In this document: piece by piece, positions 5,417-5,555 of the stretch | Layout: each line of letters opens with the position of its first letter | Position numbering within the stretch: position 1 is the first letter of the stretch | The notes under the pieces: generated by a model | Seen by the model: only the letters and a program-made list of their open reading frames with translations | The model's database searches: none | Told to the model about the DNA's origin: nothing | Program-made: the position numbers and the translations under genes | Assembly: GCA_025929855.1 (NCBI GenBank) | Contig: JAICPK010000066.1 | Coordinates: 1-5,555, forward strand | Source of the DNA: Nitrososphaera sp. | Lineage (GTDB): Archaea > Thermoproteota > Nitrososphaeria > Nitrososphaerales > Nitrososphaeraceae | DNA: 5,555 bases | Reading direction: 5' to 3'

Positions 5417-5555
5417 ATGCCAACAGCATATGTCCTTATCAACTGTGACTTGGGTTCTGAAGAGGAAATAATTCGAGAAATAAGAAAATTGCCGGAAGCC
5501 GTTGAAGTATCAGGTGTATATGGCGTTTACGACATAATTGCTAGAATAAGCTCAG
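5417..5555 (+). CDS. Stand-alone Lrp/AsnC ligand-binding (RAM) domain protein, 3' end outside window
   Basis: Only the first 46 codons are present. The translation starts MPTAYVLINCDLGSEEEIIREI and continues EVSGVYGVYDIIARISS. The pattern of a first strand ending in IN(C/T), then GSEEEII, then V.GVYGVYDII, is typical of the AsnC C-terminal effector-binding (RAM) domain, which forms oligomers and binds amino acids or similar ligands. No helix-turn-helix precedes it: the ATG opens directly at the domain's first strand and the previous gene stops 25 bases upstream. It is therefore probably a single-domain RAM protein of about 80 residues, common in archaea, that senses ligands or partners with other regulators rather than binding DNA itself. 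A TATA-like AT-rich element about 27 bases before the ATG fits a leaderless mRNA. The 3' part cannot be seen. Confidence 0.87.
   Translation, partial: MPTAYVLINCDLGSEEEIIREIRKLPEAVEVSGVYGVYDIIARISS

Overview
The window looks like chromosomal DNA of a mesophilic archaeon, most likely of the Nitrososphaeria/Thaumarchaeota type (soil ammonia oxidisers). Seen in the sequence: a clear Alba chromatin protein, a stand-alone archaeal Trm112-type zinc protein, the start of a stand-alone Lrp/AsnC ligand-binding (RAM) domain protein, and TATA-like boxes about 25-30 bases upstream of most transcription-unit starts, which fits leaderless or short-leader archaeal mRNAs. The lineage is inferred; no rRNA or other marker is present. 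I see no mobile element, CRISPR array, tRNA or rRNA.

Left part, minus strand (3359 down to 40, and perhaps continuing off the left edge). Reading in the direction of transcription: a divergent nucleotidyltransferase-superfamily protein (3359-2736); a branched-chain amino acid aminotransferase, ilvE (2693-1776); a Gfo/Idh/MocA NAD(P)-dependent oxidoreductase (1782-823); a Trm112-like zinc protein (826-551); and a left-handed beta-helix acyltransferase (546-40). The last four are packed with a 7-base overlap, a 4-base ATGA overlap and a 4-base gap, so they are probably one operon. The oxidoreductase and acyltransferase resemble the WlbA/WbpB and WlbB/WbpD pair that helps make 3-acetamido sugar nucleotides for surface glycans. 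That gives a plausible but unproven sugar-modification role beside valine/leucine/isoleucine metabolism.

Middle. Alba (3744-3421, minus) has its own promoter and is followed by a T-rich terminator-like tract. A 144-base intergenic region (3745-3888) holds divergent promoters for Alba and a rightward hypothetical gene.

Right part, plus strand. A 162-residue protein of unknown function starts at an unusual TTG with a good ribosome binding site (3889-4377). It is followed by a 325-residue protein fusing a Trm112-like zinc-ribbon N-terminus to a class I SAM methyltransferase (4414-5391). Last is the 5' end of a small RAM-domain protein that runs off the right edge (5417-5555). Apart from 3745-3888 there is no non-coding stretch over about 65 bases.
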